From Ornithinimicrobium flavum (GTDB lineage: Bacteria > Actinomycetota > Actinomycetes > Actinomycetales > Dermatophilaceae), in contig NZ_CP038213.1 in assembly GCF_004526345.1 (NCBI RefSeq), positions 2,294,001-2,358,000 of the forward strand: DNA of 64,000 bases. The letters are read 5' to 3'. The notes beneath the pieces were generated by a model that worked only from the letters and a program-made list of their open reading frames with translations, ran no database searches and was not told the origin of the DNA. Below, in pieces: positions 16,662 to 24,924 of the stretch; within the stretch, counting starts at the first letter, position 1, and every line of letters starts with the position of its first letter. The translations under genes and the position numbers were made by a program.

Positions 16662-17258
16662 TCAGGACGCCCCGGAGCCGAGGTCGGCCCCGGTGTCCAG
16701 CCCCCGCCTGCCCGTGACGAGGAGCGTGAGGCGGCGGGTCGCGTCGGCGAGGACCGGCCCCAGGGGCCGGGTCGGGACGTCGGCATACCCACCGGTGTCC
16801 AGACCGGCCTGGCGCTCGAAGAAGCTCCTCGCCGCCCGGTCGCCGGTCCGCAACCAGGACCAGGCCATCGAGCCGACGTAGAGCGGGAGGAAGGGCAGTC
16901 CGAGGCAGTAGGCCCACTGCCACGAGTGCACCAGCTCGTGGCGCAGCAGGTCCGGGCGGCGGGCGGCCAGCAGGTCCAGGTCGTGCCGCGTGATGATGAC
17001 GTCCCCCACGGTGAAGGCCCCCGCCGCCGGGAAGGTCCACCGGTAGTAGTCCGCCAGGACCGACCGGCCGGGGCCGCGGCGGAACCGGCAGCCGCCGGCC
17101 GCCGCGATGCCCAGCCCCAGGGGCGTGGACAGGTTGGCCCAGTTGAGGACCTGCCGGGCCCGGGCGCCGGCGGGGTCGCCCAGGGCGTCCGGGGTCAGCG
17201 TCGGGTTGCGCGGGCCCGGTGCGGCGGGGCGCAGGAAGGGCGACCGGGGGCCGCCCAT
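16662..17258 (-). CDS. Hypothetical protein with a zinc-metallopeptidase-like HELVHSWQW motif
   Basis: This 198-residue protein has DVIITRHDLDLLAARRPD followed by LLRHELVHSWQWAYCLGLPF. HELVH is an HExxH-type metal site (His, Glu, His), usually seen in DUF4157-like or minimal peptidases. A hydrophobic segment (LGLPFLPLYVGSMAWSWL) follows directly, so the protein may be membrane-associated. It has no signal peptide. It lies two bases after the DUF2277 gene and two before dgt, inside one operon. I do not recognise a characterised homologue. Confidence 0.7.
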   Translation of the reverse strand: MGGPRSPFLRPAAPGPRNPTLTPDALGDPAGARARQVLNWANLSTPLGLGIAAAGGCRFRRGPGRSVLADYYRWTFPAAGAFTVGDVIITRHDLDLLAARRPDLLRHELVHSWQWAYCLGLPFLPLYVGSMAWSWLRTGDRAARSFFERQAGLDTGGYADVPTRPLGPVLADATRRLTLLVTGRRGLDTGADLGSGAS

Positions 17259-17260
17259 GC

Positions 17261-17527
17261 TCAGGCGTACCTCGCCCGGGCCCGGGCGCGGGCCTTGTCC
17301 GCCTCGACCTCCCGGTCCTTGGGCGGGGCGGTGGTCACCAGGGCGTCGAGCAGCTGCTGGGTCGCCTCCGCGACGGCGGCGACCGCCACGGCGTACGCCC
17401 GCTCGTTGGCCTGGGAGGGCCGGGGCGCGCCGGCCACCTTGCGGACGTACTGGAGCGCGGCCGCCTCGACCTCCTCGCGGGTGGCGGGGGGCTCGAAGTT
17501 GAAGAGCGGGCGGATGTTGCGGCACAT
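17261..17527 (-). CDS. DUF2277 family protein
   Basis: This is an 88-residue protein with the family hallmark MCRNIRPLFNFEPPAT at the N-terminus and AAALQYVRKVAGAPRPSQAN. The remainder is Ala/Arg-rich helix. DUF2277 proteins are small cytoplasmic proteins of unknown function in Actinobacteria and Proteobacteria. It appears to be the first gene of the operon running down to the esterase at 12488. The divergent leader-peptide/sulfurtransferase transcript starts about 60 bases away. Confidence 0.85.
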   Translation of the reverse strand: MCRNIRPLFNFEPPATREEVEAAALQYVRKVAGAPRPSQANERAYAVAVAAVAEATQQLLDALVTTAPPKDREVEADKARARARARYA

Positions 17528-17587
17528 GGCCTCATGCTGCCACGCACGGCCTCCGGTCGCAGCGGACCGGGCACTAGGGTCTGGGGG

Positions 17588-17638
17588 ATGAGAACCTTCC
17601 GTCGGCCCGTCCGCCTCACCTCCCCCAGGACCGTCTGA
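17588..17638 (+). CDS. Putative 16-residue arginine-rich leader peptide coupled to the sulfurtransferase gene
   Basis: ATG at 17588 follows TAGGGT (17575-17580) at leaderless spacing. The ORF encodes MRTFRRPVRLTSPRTV and its TGA overlaps the ATG of the sulfurtransferase gene. The promoter position and exact overlap argue that it is translated and that ribosomes reach the enzyme gene through it. Leader ORFs before sulfur-metabolism genes are known in mycobacteria, but those carry cysteine runs; this one has five arginines and no cysteine. Its function is inferred only. Confidence 0.45.
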   Translation: MRTFRRPVRLTSPRTV

Positions 17639-18486
17639 TGGACGTCCTGCTCTCCCCCGCCGACCTCCAGGCCCTGCTGTCGGGGCCGGAGGCGGGGCGG
17701 CCGACGCTGGTCGACGTGCGGTGGACCCTCGGCGCGGGCCCGGAGGTGAACCGCTCCGCCTACCTGGAGGCCCACCTCCCGGGCGCGACCTTCCTGGACC
17801 TGGAGACCGCGCTCTCGGGCCCGGTCCGCGACGACGGCGTGGGCGGTCGGCACCCGATGCCGTCGCTGGAGGCTGTCGAGACGGCGCTGCGGGCCGCGGG
17901 GGTCGGCCAGGACCGTCCTGTCGTCTTCTACGACGGGTCCGTGGGGCTGGGAGCGGCGCGGGCGTGGTGGGTGGCGAGCTACTACGGCGTCGAGGCGGCC
18001 GTGCTGGACGGCGGTCTGGACGCCTGGTCGCGGGCCGGCCTGCCGGTCCGCGGCGGCGAGGTCAGCGCCGAGCCGGGCGACGTGCGGCTCGTCCCCGGCG
18101 GTCGCGAGCTGCTCGACGCCGACGGGCTGGCCGCCCATCTCGCGGCGGGGCACCAGGTGCTCGACGCGCGGCCGGCCGACCGCTTCCACGGGCGGCACGA
18201 GACGATCGACCCCGTCGCCGGCCACGTCCCGGGGGCACTCTCCCTGCCGGCTCTCTCCCTCGTCGACGACGGCCGCCTGGTCGACAGCGAGACCGTGGTC
18301 ACCCGGCTCACGGAGGCCGGTGGGCGGACCGACACCCCCGCCGCCGTCTACTGCGGGTCCGGTGTGCAGGCGGCGCACCTAGCGCTCGCCCTGGAGGCGC
18401 GGGGTGTCGGCCCGCGGCCGGCGGTCTACGTCGGCAGCTGGAGCGACTGGATCAGCGACCCCACGCGGCCGGTGGCCGCGGACTGA
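17638..18486 (+). CDS. sseA: Thiosulfate/3-mercaptopyruvate sulfurtransferase (two rhodanese domains)
   Basis: This 282-residue protein has two tandem rhodanese domains. The N-terminal inactive copy runs about 1-135 (TLVDVRWTLGAGPEVNRSAY, PVVFYDGSVGLGAARAWWVA). The C-terminal copy is catalytic, with the loop VYCGSGVQAAH (cysteine near residue 239). It transfers sulfane sulfur from thiosulfate or 3-mercaptopyruvate to acceptors such as cyanide or thioredoxin; the CGSGV loop favours the mercaptopyruvate type. The ATG lies inside TGATG with the preceding leader ORF and has no ribosome site of its own, so translation depends on coupling. Confidence 0.85.
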   Translation: MDVLLSPADLQALLSGPEAGRPTLVDVRWTLGAGPEVNRSAYLEAHLPGATFLDLETALSGPVRDDGVGGRHPMPSLEAVETALRAAGVGQDRPVVFYDGSVGLGAARAWWVASYYGVEAAVLDGGLDAWSRAGLPVRGGEVSAEPGDVRLVPGGRELLDADGLAAHLAAGHQVLDARPADRFHGRHETIDPVAGHVPGALSLPALSLVDDGRLVDSETVVTRLTEAGGRTDTPAAVYCGSGVQAAHLALALEARGVGPRPAVYVGSWSDWISDPTRPVAAD

Positions 18487-18495
18487 GCAGCAGGG

Positions 18496-19026
18496 TCACG
18501 CCGAGGCGAAGGCTTCGACCAGCTCGCGGTTGAAGGCGGGCAGGTCGTCTGGGGTGCGGCTGGAGACGAGGGCCCCGTCGACGTGCACCTCCTCGTCCAC
18601 CCAGGTCGCCCCGGCGTTGCGCAGGTCGGTCCGCAACGAGGGGTAGGAGGTCAGGGTGCGGCCCCGGAGGACGTCGGCATCCGTGAGGATCCAGGCGCCG
18701 TGGCAGATCACCGCGATCGGCTTGCCCTCGCTTCCGAAGTGGCGGGCGAAGGCCACCGCGTCCTCGTCCATCCGGAGCTTGTCCGCGTTGCCGGTGCCCC
18801 CGGGCAGGACGAGGGCGTCGTACTCCCCCGGGTCCGCCGCGGAGACCACGCGGTCCACGTCCTGGGTGTGGCCGTTCTTCCCCTCGACCTGACCTTGCGC
18901 GGGCGCGAGCAGATGAGCGGTGCCGCCGGCCTCGACGACGGTGTTCCAGGGGCTGGTGAGCTCGCTGTCCTCGAAACCGTCGGTGAGGAGGAAGGCGACC
19001 TTCTTGCCGGTGAGTCGTTGCGTCAT
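18496..19026 (-). CDS. DJ-1/PfpI family protein (YhbO-like)
   Basis: This 176-residue protein starts KKVAFLLTDGFEDSELTSPW and has ALVLPGGTGNADKLRMDEDA and the nucleophile elbow AVICHGAWILTDADVLRGR (cysteine near residue 112, then His). These are the DJ-1/PfpI class I amidotransferase-like proteins, described as stress proteins or deglycases. The ATG follows TACGGT (19038-19033) after six bases, so it is leaderless. It converges with the sulfurtransferase gene. Confidence 0.85.
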   Translation of the reverse strand: MTQRLTGKKVAFLLTDGFEDSELTSPWNTVVEAGGTAHLLAPAQGQVEGKNGHTQDVDRVVSAADPGEYDALVLPGGTGNADKLRMDEDAVAFARHFGSEGKPIAVICHGAWILTDADVLRGRTLTSYPSLRTDLRNAGATWVDEEVHVDGALVSSRTPDDLPAFNRELVEAFASA

Positions 19027-19099
19027 ACCCTCACCGTAGGAAAGACGTCGCGGGTTCGCAGCCCGGAGCCGCGGGGGCCGGCCCGGCGCCGGGGTGTGG

Positions 19100-20356
19100 T
19101 CAGCCCCCGTCGACGTCCAGCTCGGCCTGCGCGATGCTGGCTCGCTGCTCCTCGTCGAGCTCGCGCGAGTCGAGCCAACGGTCGGGGAGGGCGACGACGC
19201 GGGAGGAGCCGGCGCGCCCGCGCTGACCGTCGGCGCCGGCGCGGGGCCAGGGCTGGTCCAGGTCGAGGGTGTCGATCAGACGGTCGAGGTCGTCGAGGGT
19301 GTCGACGAGGGCCAGCTGGTGGCGCAGCTGGCCGCCGACCCGGAAGCCCTTGGTGTACCAGGCGATGTGCTTGCGGATATCCCGGCAGCCCCTGGCCTCG
19401 TCGCGGTGGAAGTCGACGAGGAGCTCCGCGTGCCTGCGCAGGACCCGGCACACCTCCTCCAGCGTCGGCTCCACCCGCACCCTGGAGCCGGCGAAGGCGG
19501 CCGCCAGGTCGGTGAACAGCCAGGGACGGCCCAGGCAGCCCCGGCCGACGACCACGCCGTCGCACCCGGTCTCCTCCACCATCCGCAGCGCGTCCTCCGC
19601 CGACCAGATGTCCCCGTTGCCCAGGACGGGGATGGTCGTGACGGCTCGCTTCAGCTCGGCGATGCGGGACCAGTCGGCCTGGCCGGAGTAGGCCTGGGAG
19701 GCGGTGCGGGCGTGCAGCGCCACGGCGGCGGCGCCCTCCTCCTCCGCGATCCGGCCGGCGTCGAGGAAGGTCTCGTGGTCGGCGTCGATCCCGACCCGCA
19801 TCTTGACCGTGACGGGGATCTGTGCCGGGGCGGCGTTCTGCACCGCGGCACGGACGATCCCCCGGAACAGGTCGGTCTTCCAGGGCAGTGCCGAGCCCCC
19901 GCCCTTGCGGGTGACCTTGGGCACGGGGCAGCCGAAGTTCAGGTCGATGTGGTCCGCGCGGTCCTCGTCGCGCAGCATGCGCACGGCCGCGCCCACGGTC
20001 ACGGGGTCCACCCCGTAGAGCTGCACCGACCGAGGGTCCTCGCCCGGTCCGTGCTCGATGAGCTTCATCGACACCGGTGTGCGCTCGACCAGCGCGCGGG
20101 AGGTGATCATCTCGCTCACGTAGAGCGAGGTCGCCCCGCTGGCTCCCGGTCGACCCGCCGCGGCGGCGACGCCCTCGGCGCCGTACTCCCGGCACAGCTG
20201 CCGGAACGCCCGGTTGGTGATGCCGGCCATGGGGGCGAGCACGACCGGGGAGTCGATGGTGTGCGGGCCGATCTGCAGGGGCGGCAGGACGGGCCCCGAG
20301 ACAGGCGAGGAGGAGGTATGCGGTGCACGGGCGGGAGCGGTGGCGGTCAGGGACAT
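19100..20356 (-). CDS. dusB: tRNA dihydrouridine synthase DusB
   Basis: This 418-residue FMN enzyme reduces uridines in the tRNA D loop. It has VVLAPMAGITNRAFRQLCRE, the catalytic NFGCPVPKVTRKGGGSALPW (cysteine), VTVKMRVGID, LHARTASQAYSG and GVVVGRGCLGRPWLF. The C-terminal helical domain includes RDIRKHIAWYTKGF. The open frame extends upstream to 20485, but ATG 20356 with GGGAGGC directly before it is the proper start. Confidence 0.9.
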   Translation of the reverse strand: MSLTATAPARAPHTSSSPVSGPVLPPLQIGPHTIDSPVVLAPMAGITNRAFRQLCREYGAEGVAAAAGRPGASGATSLYVSEMITSRALVERTPVSMKLIEHGPGEDPRSVQLYGVDPVTVGAAVRMLRDEDRADHIDLNFGCPVPKVTRKGGGSALPWKTDLFRGIVRAAVQNAAPAQIPVTVKMRVGIDADHETFLDAGRIAEEEGAAAVALHARTASQAYSGQADWSRIAELKRAVTTIPVLGNGDIWSAEDALRMVEETGCDGVVVGRGCLGRPWLFTDLAAAFAGSRVRVEPTLEEVCRVLRRHAELLVDFHRDEARGCRDIRKHIAWYTKGFRVGGQLRHQLALVDTLDDLDRLIDTLDLDQPWPRAGADGQRGRAGSSRVVALPDRWLDSRELDEEQRASIAQAELDVDGG

Positions 20357-20403
20357 AGCCTCCCCATTCTCCCACGCTCCGCGCGCCCGACCCTGCGGCC
20401 GCG

Positions 20404-21300
20404 TCAGGCCCTGGACAGGGCTCGCCCGGCCTCCTCGCTCACGCACCGTCCCAGCCCCGCCAGGACGCGGGATGGCAGCTTCCACGCCAACCAGTGCAGG
20501 TCGACGGACAGGTGCGGTCGGCGGGCGACCGTCACGAGCGTGCCGTCACCGAGGCCCTGCTCCGCCCAGGCGACCGGCACCATGGCCCAGCCCACCCCGA
20601 GCCGCACCGCCTCGGCGAACTCCCGGCTCGAGGGCACGAACGTCGTCGGCGGGTCGATGTCGCGGCGCACCCACCGCCGGGCCGCGCGATGCTGCAGCAG
20701 GTCCTTGCGGTCGAAGCGCACCAGGGGCGCGCGGTCGAGGTCGGCTGCCCGAGCACCGTCCGGTAGCCACCGTCGCTTGAAGGCGGGGGTGCACGCCGCG
20801 ACATACCGCAGCGATCCGAGCGTGGTGAGCCTGCACCCCGCCACCGGGGTCGGGTCGGAGGTGACCGCCGCGAGCGCCGCCCCGGACCGGACCAGCGCCG
20901 AGGCGTGCTGCTCGTCCTCGCGGATGACGTCGAGGCTGATCCCGAGCTCGTCCTGGGCGCGGGCGAGGGCCGGCAGGATCCACGTGGCCAGCGAGTCCGC
21001 GTTGACGACGACCGGCACCAGGGGCCGCCCGACCTGCCCCTCCTGCGGCACCAGCTCCCCCAGCGCCTCGTGCACCAGCAGATCCCAGTGATGCGCGAGG
21101 CGCAGCAGCACCTCCCCCGCTGCCGTCGGGGTCACCGGCTTGGTCCGGCTCACCACGACCTGCCCGATGCCGGTCTCCAGAGCCTTGACCCGCTGGCTCA
21201 CCGCGGACGGGGTGACGTGCAGCCGGGCCGCTGCCCGCTCGAAGGTGCCCTCGCGGACCACCGCAGCCAGCGTGGCGAGCGCGACAGGATCGATCGTCAT
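20404..21300 (-). CDS. lysG: LysR-type regulator of lysine/arginine export (ArgP/LysG)
   Basis: This 298-residue LysR-family regulator has the N-terminal winged helix ALATLAAVVREGTFERAAAR and LHVTPSAVSQRVKALE, followed by a type 2 periplasmic-binding effector domain. It is divergent from lysE with 79 bases between start codons, the classic LysG-LysE arrangement of Corynebacterium, where LysG with bound lysine, arginine or histidine activates the exporter. TAGCAT (21312-21307) lies six bases before the ATG, so the mRNA is likely leaderless. Regulation of lysE is inferred from this layout. Confidence 0.9.
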   Translation of the reverse strand: MTIDPVALATLAAVVREGTFERAAARLHVTPSAVSQRVKALETGIGQVVVSRTKPVTPTAAGEVLLRLAHHWDLLVHEALGELVPQEGQVGRPLVPVVVNADSLATWILPALARAQDELGISLDVIREDEQHASALVRSGAALAAVTSDPTPVAGCRLTTLGSLRYVAACTPAFKRRWLPDGARAADLDRAPLVRFDRKDLLQHRAARRWVRRDIDPPTTFVPSSREFAEAVRLGVGWAMVPVAWAEQGLGDGTLVTVARRPHLSVDLHWLAWKLPSRVLAGLGRCVSEEAGRALSRA

Positions 21301-21379
21301 GCAGTCATGCTAAGGGTTGTGCAGAATCATTCATCACCCTGATGGTGGACGGGGGCCGCCCGCGGCCTACCGTGGTCGC
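21301..21379. promoter_or_regulatory. Divergent lysG/lysE promoter region
   Basis: The 79-base gap carries two face-to-face leaderless promoters: TAGCAT then six bases before lysG on the minus strand, and TACCGT (21368-21373) then six bases before lysE on the plus strand. The middle is unusually AT-rich for this window (TGTGCAGAATCATTCATC) and contains ATC-ACCCT-GAT, a plausible LysR-type half-site pair. The exact LysG site cannot be fixed from sequence alone. Confidence 0.55.
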
Positions 21380-21991
21380 ATGTCCTTCCCCGCCGTGCTG
21401 CTCGCCGGCTTCCTCACGGGCCTCGGCCTCATCGTCGCCATCGGGGCGCAGAACGCCTACCTGCTGCGGCAGGGGCTGCGCCGCGCCGCGGTGGCCCCGC
21501 TCGTCGTCCTCTGCACCGTGGCCGACGCGCTCCTGGCCGCGCTGGCGGTGCTCGGGATCGGGGCGCTCGTGACCGCCTGGCCAGGGTTCCTCGACGTGGC
21601 GCGCTGGGGCGGTGGGTTGTTCGTCCTCGGCTACGGACTGCACGCCGCCTGGCGGGCGCTGCACCCCGGCGACGTGCTGGTCGCCGAGGGTGCGGCCGTC
21701 GGGTCGGTCCGGCGCTCGCTGGCCACCATGGCCGCCCTGACCTTCCTCAACCCGCACGTCTACCTCGACATCACGCTGGTCGGCAGCATCGCCAACACCC
21801 ACGGCCCCGAGGGTCGCTGGTGGTTCTACGCCGGCATGGTGACCGCGAGCGCCGTGTGGTTCAGCTCGCTGGGCTTCGGCGCCCGCCGCCTCGCGCCCCT
21901 CTTCGCCCGGCCCCGGGCGTGGCAGGTGCTCGACGCCGGCATCGCGGTGGTCATGGGAGCCATCGGGCTCGGGCTCCTCCTCGGGGGGTGA
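21380..21991 (+). CDS. lysE: LysE/ArgO family basic amino-acid exporter
   Basis: This 203-residue membrane protein has about six hydrophobic segments. It begins FPAVLLAGFLTGLGLIVAIG followed by AQNAYLLRQGLRR, the LysE signature, and contains LTFLNPHVYLDITLVGSIAN. It exports surplus lysine or arginine, protecting the cell when peptides are degraded. The ATG at 21380 is preferred to an upstream in-frame ATG because TACCGT precedes it at six bases. It is paired with divergent lysG. Confidence 0.9.
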   Translation: MSFPAVLLAGFLTGLGLIVAIGAQNAYLLRQGLRRAAVAPLVVLCTVADALLAALAVLGIGALVTAWPGFLDVARWGGGLFVLGYGLHAAWRALHPGDVLVAEGAAVGSVRRSLATMAALTFLNPHVYLDITLVGSIANTHGPEGRWWFYAGMVTASAVWFSSLGFGARRLAPLFARPRAWQVLDAGIAVVMGAIGLGLLLGG

Positions 21992-22030
21992 GGACGCGGC
22001 CGGGTCGGTGACTCCCGGCCGGGCCGACGG

Positions 22031-22819
22031 TCAGCAGACCTCTCCCCGCTCGCTGGACGCCGTGACGAGGACGCCGTCCGCGGTCGAGACGACGATCCCG
22101 CTGCCCAGCCGGTAGTGAGGCGAGGCGACCGACGGCAGCTCGGTCACGGTGTCCAGCGCCTGCACCTCCTCCAGGGTCATGCCGAGCCTGACGCCGCCAG
22201 GCAGGATGACCTCGCTGCTCCGGGTCTCCCACGACCGGGCAGCGCCCGGGCCGTCGGCCCCCCGCACGAAGAGCAGGAAGCCCTCCCAGTTGTAGAGGCT
22301 GAAGACCTCCTCGCCGCTGCAGCCGCCGACCACGTCGACCTGCGTGCTGAACGGCTCACCGAACTCCTCGGTGATCAGGGCGACCAGGTCGAACGTCGGT
22401 GCCGTCAACGGCAGCTCCCCGATCGTCGTCGCGCTGAGTGCCAGCCCCTCGGGCGCGGAGGGCTCCGTCGAGGTCGGCTCGTCCCCGGTGGGCGGGTCCC
22501 CCTCCCCCGTGCTGGGCCCGGGGCTCTCCGTCGAGGTCGGCTCGTCCGTCTCCTCGACCGCGGTGGGCGGCACCGTGGCGTCGGCGGTCTCCTCGACGGT
22601 GGGCACCGCCGGCCCGACCTCGGCCTGCGGCTCCAGGAGACCGCCCCCGAGGACGAAGGCCCCGACGAGGACCGCCGCCGCGGCTGCGCCGCCGACGGCC
22701 TGCGCCGCGTGCCGGCGGCGCCGCAGGATCCGTCCCCGCGCCCACACCGTCTCCGCCAGGTCGACCTGCGGGTCCCCGCCCGCGGCGCGCTCCAGCGCCC
22801 GTCCCAGGTCCTCGTTCAT
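22031..22819 (-). CDS. Membrane protein paired with an ECF sigma factor (probable anti-sigma)
   Basis: This 262-residue protein has a cytoplasmic N-terminus of about 45 residues (RALERAAGGDPQVDLAETVW), a basic stop-transfer, one membrane segment (AVGGAAAAAVLVGAFVLGGG) and an outer Thr/Glu/Pro linker (PTSTESPGPSTGEGDPPTG). The C-terminal domain has two cysteines (GGCSGEEVFSLYNWEGFLLF and the terminal RGEVC). It overlaps the sigma-factor stop by four bases. The build parallels the pair at 10494-12423, though the outer domains differ. The anti-sigma role is inferred from position and topology. Confidence 0.7.
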   Translation of the reverse strand: MNEDLGRALERAAGGDPQVDLAETVWARGRILRRRRHAAQAVGGAAAAAVLVGAFVLGGGLLEPQAEVGPAVPTVEETADATVPPTAVEETDEPTSTESPGPSTGEGDPPTGDEPTSTEPSAPEGLALSATTIGELPLTAPTFDLVALITEEFGEPFSTQVDVVGGCSGEEVFSLYNWEGFLLFVRGADGPGAARSWETRSSEVILPGGVRLGMTLEEVQALDTVTELPSVASPHYRLGSGIVVSTADGVLVTASSERGEVC

Positions 22820-23358
22820 CGCTCTCCTCCTCCCGTGCCGTGGTGGCTGCCGGTCAGGTCCGGCAGCACTGATCTCAGGGTGGCCATGGCCTTGCTGGCC
22901 TGGCTCTTGACGGTCCCGGTGCTGCACCCGAGCGCGGAGGCGATCTCCACCTCCGACAGGTCCTCGAAGTAGCGCAGCACGATGACCGCCCGTTGCCTGG
23001 GCGGCAGCGCACCGAGGGCCTGCCGGACGGGCGAGCCGTCCACCCACGCGTCCGTCGCCGCGGGGACCGGCTCGGCGTCGAACAGGTCCCGCTCCCCCGG
23101 CTGGACGGCATACGGGACCTCACGGCCCCATCTGCGCCAGCGGGAGACGGCGTCGCGGTAGAGGATCCGGCGCACGTAGGCGTCCGGCGACCCGTCGCGC
23201 ACCGACTCCCACCGGGAGGCGAGCTTGACCAGGGCGTCCTGGACCAGGTCCTCCGCCGCGTGGTGGTCGCCGCAGTAGAGACGTGCGGCCCGGATCAGCT
23301 GGTGCTGCCGGGCCCGCACGAAGTCGACGAACTCGGCGTCCGCGGCGGTGGGTCCCAT
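22816..23358 (-). CDS. SigE-family ECF RNA polymerase sigma factor (second copy)
   Basis: This 180-residue protein has region 2 (LIRAARLYCGDHHAAEDLVQ, ALVKLASRWESV) and region 4 (LPPRQRAVIVLRYFEDLSEV, LGCSTGTVKSQASKA). It is clearly paralogous to the factor at 11917-12423, especially in region 4, but longer and different in the linker. Its stop overlaps the start of a single-pass membrane protein. The regulon is unknown. Confidence 0.9.
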   Translation of the reverse strand: MGPTAADAEFVDFVRARQHQLIRAARLYCGDHHAAEDLVQDALVKLASRWESVRDGSPDAYVRRILYRDAVSRWRRWGREVPYAVQPGERDLFDAEPVPAATDAWVDGSPVRQALGALPPRQRAVIVLRYFEDLSEVEIASALGCSTGTVKSQASKAMATLRSVLPDLTGSHHGTGGGER

Positions 23359-23468
23359 GGGCAGAGAACGCTAGCGGCCCCCTGCGAGGTTGCCTCGGAG
23401 GACGACGAAGTGTGCCGGGTCCGGTGCGGGGCGGAGGTATGCCGGTCCGCACCGGACGCTGCGCGGGG

Positions 23469-24869
23469 TCAGCAGCCGACGAGGCGCTGGGCCAGGTAAC
23501 CCTCCACCTGGTCCAGCGAGACCCGCTCCTGCGACATCGTGTCGCGGTCGCGGATGGTCACGGCGTGGTCCTCGAGGGTGTCGAAGTCGACGGTGACGCA
23601 GTAGGGCGTGCCGATCTCGTCCTGGCGGCGGTAGCGCTTGCCGATGGCCCCGGCGTCGTCGACGTCGATCATCCAGCTCCGGCGCAGCTGGGCCGCGAGC
23701 TCCTTGGCCCTGGGGGTGAGGTCCGCGTTGCGCGACAGCGGCAGGACCGCCACCTTGACCGGCGCCAGGCGCGGGTCGAGGCGCAGCACCACGCGCTTGT
23801 CGACCCCGCCCTTGGTGTTGGGCGCCTCGTCCTCGGCGTAGGCGTCGACGAGGAAGGTCATGAGCGAGCGCCCCAGGCCTGCAGCCGGCTCGATGACGTA
23901 GGGGGTGTAGCGCTCCCCGCTGGTCTGGTCGAAGAAGGACAGGTCCTGGCCCGAGTGCTCGCTGTGGGTGGTGAGGTCGAAGTCGGTCCGGTTCGCCACG
24001 CCCTCCAGCTCGCCCCACTCGCTGCCCGCGAAGTTGAAGCGGTACTCCAGGTCCACGGTCCGCTTGGAGTAGTGGGACAGCTTGTCCTGGGGGTGCTCGT
24101 ACAGCCGGATGTTGGCGGGGTTGATCCCCAGGTCGGTGTACCAGCGCACGCGCTCGTCGATCCAGTACTGGTGCCACTCCTCGTCCTCGCCGGGCTTGAC
24201 GAAGAACTCCATCTCCATCTGCTCGAACTCGCGGGTGCGGAAGATGAAGTTGCCGGGGGTGATCTCGTTGCGGAAGGACTTGCCGATCTGGGCGATGCCG
24301 AACGGCGGCTTCTTGCGGGACGTGCCCAGCACGTGGGCGAAGTTCACGAAGATGCCCTGCGCGGTCTCCGGACGCAGGTAGTGCAGACCGGACTCGTCCT
24401 CCACCGGCCCCAGGTAGGTCTTGAGCATCATGTTGAACTCGCGGGGCTCGGTCCACGCCTTGTTGCCGCAGCTGGGGCAGGTGATCTCGGTCAGCGGCAC
24501 GTCCTCGGGCTCGACCGCACGGCCCTTGCGGGCCAGCTTCTCCGCCTGCGCCTCCTGCAGGTGGTCGGCGCGGTAGCGCTTGTGGCAGGACTGGCACTCG
24601 GTCAGGGGGTCGGAGAAGGCACCGACGTGGCCCGAGGCCACCCACGTCTGGCGGGGCAGGATGATCGAGGAGTCCAGGGCGACGACGTCGTCACGGGACT
24701 GGACCATGGCGCGCCACCACTGCCGCTTGATGTTCTCCTTCAGGGCGACCCCGAGCGGACCGTAGTCCCACGCCGACCGTGTGCCTCCGTAGATCTCGCC
24801 GCTGGGGTAGACGAAGCCACGACGCTTGCACAGGGACACGACCGTATCGACGGTGGAGGTGGGAGCCAT
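23469..24869 (-). CDS. glyS: Glycyl-tRNA synthetase, dimeric class II type
   Basis: This 466-residue enzyme charges tRNA-Gly. The N-terminus [20 protein letters not shown] and [18 protein letters not shown] are typical. A zinc-finger-like insertion has [13 protein letters not shown] and [20 protein letters not shown]. Motif 2 is [20 protein letters not shown], and a C-terminal anticodon-binding domain follows. It is the single-chain alpha2 type used by Actinobacteria. The ATG follows TAGACT at six bases, so it is likely leaderless. It is divergent from the small membrane protein that precedes the zinc operon. Confidence 0.95.
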   Translation of the reverse strand: MAPTSTVDTVVSLCKRRGFVYPSGEIYGGTRSAWDYGPLGVALKENIKRQWWRAMVQSRDDVVALDSSIILPRQTWVASGHVGAFSDPLTECQSCHKRYRADHLQEAQAEKLARKGRAVEPEDVPLTEITCPSCGNKAWTEPREFNMMLKTYLGPVEDESGLHYLRPETAQGIFVNFAHVLGTSRKKPPFGIAQIGKSFRNEITPGNFIFRTREFEQMEMEFFVKPGEDEEWHQYWIDERVRWYTDLGINPANIRLYEHPQDKLSHYSKRTVDLEYRFNFAGSEWGELEGVANRTDFDLTTHSEHSGQDLSFFDQTSGERYTPYVIEPAAGLGRSLMTFLVDAYAEDEAPNTKGGVDKRVVLRLDPRLAPVKVAVLPLSRNADLTPRAKELAAQLRRSWMIDVDDAGAIGKRYRRQDEIGTPYCVTVDFDTLEDHAVTIRDRDTMSQERVSLDQVEGYLAQRLVGC

Positions 24870-24924
24870 GGGGGCAGTCTAGGCCGCGTCGGAGGGCTCC
24901 CCGGACGGCCCGTACCCTGGTCGG

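Noticed and set aside
19094..21091. A 665-codon plus-strand frame opposite dusB and lysG
   Set aside because: No recognisable motifs; both minus-strand genes have complete family signatures.
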